Below are positions 62,564-64,000 of a DNA stretch of 64,000 bases, one piece after another. Origin of the DNA: Leptoclinus maculatus. Taxonomy: Eukaryota > Chordata > Actinopteri > Perciformes > Stichaeidae. Under the pieces are notes generated by a model, which was given only the letters and a program-made list of their open reading frames with translations, was not told where the DNA came from and made no database searches. The DNA lies in NCBI GenBank assembly GCA_032191485.1, contig JAVDOI010000009.1, positions 23,516,343 through 23,580,342 of the forward strand, in the 5' to 3' direction. Every line of letters starts with the position of its first letter. Position 1 is the stretch's first letter. A program made the translations under genes and the position numbers.

Positions 62564-64000
62564 CTGTAAAAAAGACAGGAAACCAGAAGAAACAGTCAGA
62601 ACCGTTTCACTATGCCAAACAAATATCTTCACTTCTTCCCCCTAAACTCTGGCTGCAGGATTTGTGTTGGATGCTGGACTTCTGCGACTTAACATCCAAA
62701 CAGAGCAAAAAACTGTTTGTGACCCGAAAGGTGATTCTTCTCTACAAACCCAAAATGGACACACTGATTCAGAAAGACATGGTTTATGCTGTTCGGACAT
62801 CATGCTAATAAAGCTTTTAATACACTGTGAAGACTTGTTGGCCTGTTAGGGACCAGGGCAGCATTAGCTTGCTTGCTTATTGAAAGTTAAAAGCCATTTA
62901 GCTTGCAGAGATACTAGCCCAAGCATGTTCCTGGCTTACTAGCATGTTAACTGCATGACCAACAGTGTCGAATGGAGCACTCACGACTAAAGGTGTGTGG
63001 ATTGAGCATTTACGGCTTCTGCTGTTAAACCAAGTCATTTATTATTAAAGAAACATCCCTTTGCTTTACAGTGTTCTGAAACGAGATCTGGGAAGAAAAA
63101 AAAAATTATTAATTTGAAGGCTTTGTTCAAAATGTCAATGTAGAAAAGAATAAAAAAATTGTTCGAGATCTTTAGCCAAAAGAAGCTGAGGCCACTTCTG
63201 ATGCACAAAAGTAACTCGGTCTTAAATTTAAAAAATGCTCTCCAGTAAACAAATAAGCAAAAATCTCCTATTTAGCTTGTTTCAAGGACGTTGCAGTGTA
63301 GCACGAACACATTGTAACAACAGCCTCTCTAATATAATCATAAGGTGAGAAGTTCATGTTGGTGACTTTAACATCGTAGGACCGTCAGCTACATGTGACC
63401 TCCTAACCTCTGCTGAGTCCGACTGGGACTTTATTCTGCAGCGACAGCGAGAGGAGGCGGCGACGACGAGGCTTTCCCGCTCAGCGATGTCATCACTATG
63501 CTAAAACCCCTGAGCCAATCGGGGAGCTCCTGACCTGCAGAAATTGGATCTTGTGGACGAAGCAGCAGCAGCTGGACGGTTCTATCGGAGAGCCCTCAGG
63601 GGTGATGAGAACAGAGGAACACGGAACGTGAGAGAACTGCTAATGTTCAACAACTGCTGCTCTGTTTCTTCCGATAGAAACACAATACACCAGACTGCTG
63701 CTCTGACACACTCTCTCTGTGCTGCATTCAGGTGTAAACAGGGACTCAGTTATTAAAATGTTAAGCACGCAATAACCGATTATTTTGCCCACTTGGTTTC
63801 AGCAGAAACAAGTAGTGAACACAACGTCAACATGTCATCAGCAGGTTAGCTTAGCTTAGCATAAATATCCACCTAGAAGCTCTTCTTAAGCTCACTAATT
63901 AACATGTTCCATCTCTTCTGTTTAATCTGTACAAAACCAGCATGTTGTGGTGGTTTATGTGCTGGTGCAGTGACTTCCTTAAGTCTTGTTGTAACAAGAC
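62564..64000 (-). other. Intron upstream of the kcnh last exon
   Basis: No further channel exon is seen. 63420-63600 is GC- and CpG-richer with a GAGCCAATCGGG CCAAT box, but no recognisable first exon. 63840-64000 is a truncated copy of the palindromic repeat family. Confidence 0.5.
63840..64000. repeat. Interspersed palindromic element (GCTAAGCTAAGC family), copy 4, cut by window end
   Basis: Words 'gttagcttagcttagcataa', 'acatgttccatctcttctgt' and 'ttaatctgtacaaaacc' parallel the copy at 100-555 ('cgtgttctatctcgtttgtt', 'gtttaatctttaaaaaaaca'). Confidence 0.65.

Noticed and set aside
63544..63756. 70-codon plus-strand frame beginning MDLVDEAAAAGRF in a CpG-richer block
   Set aside because: No family match, no clear donor, and it lies inside the kcnh intron; kept only as a note in the intron entry.

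Overview
This window is genomic DNA from a vertebrate, most likely a ray-finned fish of the spiny-rayed (acanthomorph) kind. The genes have small exons with GT-AG introns. The intergenic DNA is full of CA/GT microsatellites and of interspersed repeats typical of such fish: 'GCTAAGCTAAGC' palindromic elements, a short TIR element seen twice, a tRNA-derived SINE and an L2/CR1-type LINE tail. Family assignments rest on remembered protein families; no database search was run.

Layout. (1) 1068-35514, plus strand: ttbk1, tau-tubulin kinase 1. Thirteen shared coding exons (1068-18027) encode the casein-kinase-1-like kinase domain and the middle region. The gene then has two alternative ends: a single stop-containing exon at 24416-24721 (predicted 742 aa), or two distal exons at 33540-34999 and 35118-35514 (predicted 1259 aa, the counterpart of the long mammalian C-terminus). 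The 8.8 kb between these ends may be long 3'UTR of the short form. (2) 38114-47596, plus strand: pex6, a peroxisomal AAA+ ATPase, in 18 exons that join in frame to 1072 aa. (3) 47597-61720: mostly repeats and AT-rich DNA. It holds two unidentified exon-like stretches on the minus strand (51356-51496 and 50073-50260) and an orphan CCAAT/TATA promoter-like block near 54450. (4) 61721-62563, minus strand: the last coding exon (280 aa) of an EAG-type potassium channel, closest to KCNH1. The rest of that gene lies beyond the right edge.

ttbk1 and pex6 lie head to tail 2.6 kb apart. In human both map to 6p21.1, so this pairing is old synteny rather than a functional unit. Ttbk1 is a neuronal/ciliary microtubule-associated kinase, Pex6 recycles the peroxisomal import receptor with Pex1, and the EAG channel is a membrane K+ channel.

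The most unusual structure is in pex6 intron 12. The exon 12/intron 12 junction itself has been tandemly amplified into about 46 copies of a 25-bp unit, each with a donor-like site (about 30 intact) and an acceptor-like CCTTCCTCAG. Several other pex6 splice sites also abut tandem repeats. Other points of interest are the ttbk1 alternative ending, which removes both SxIP (EB1-type) motifs, and an in-frame leucine-rich 81-nt extension with its own donor after pex6 exon 7.
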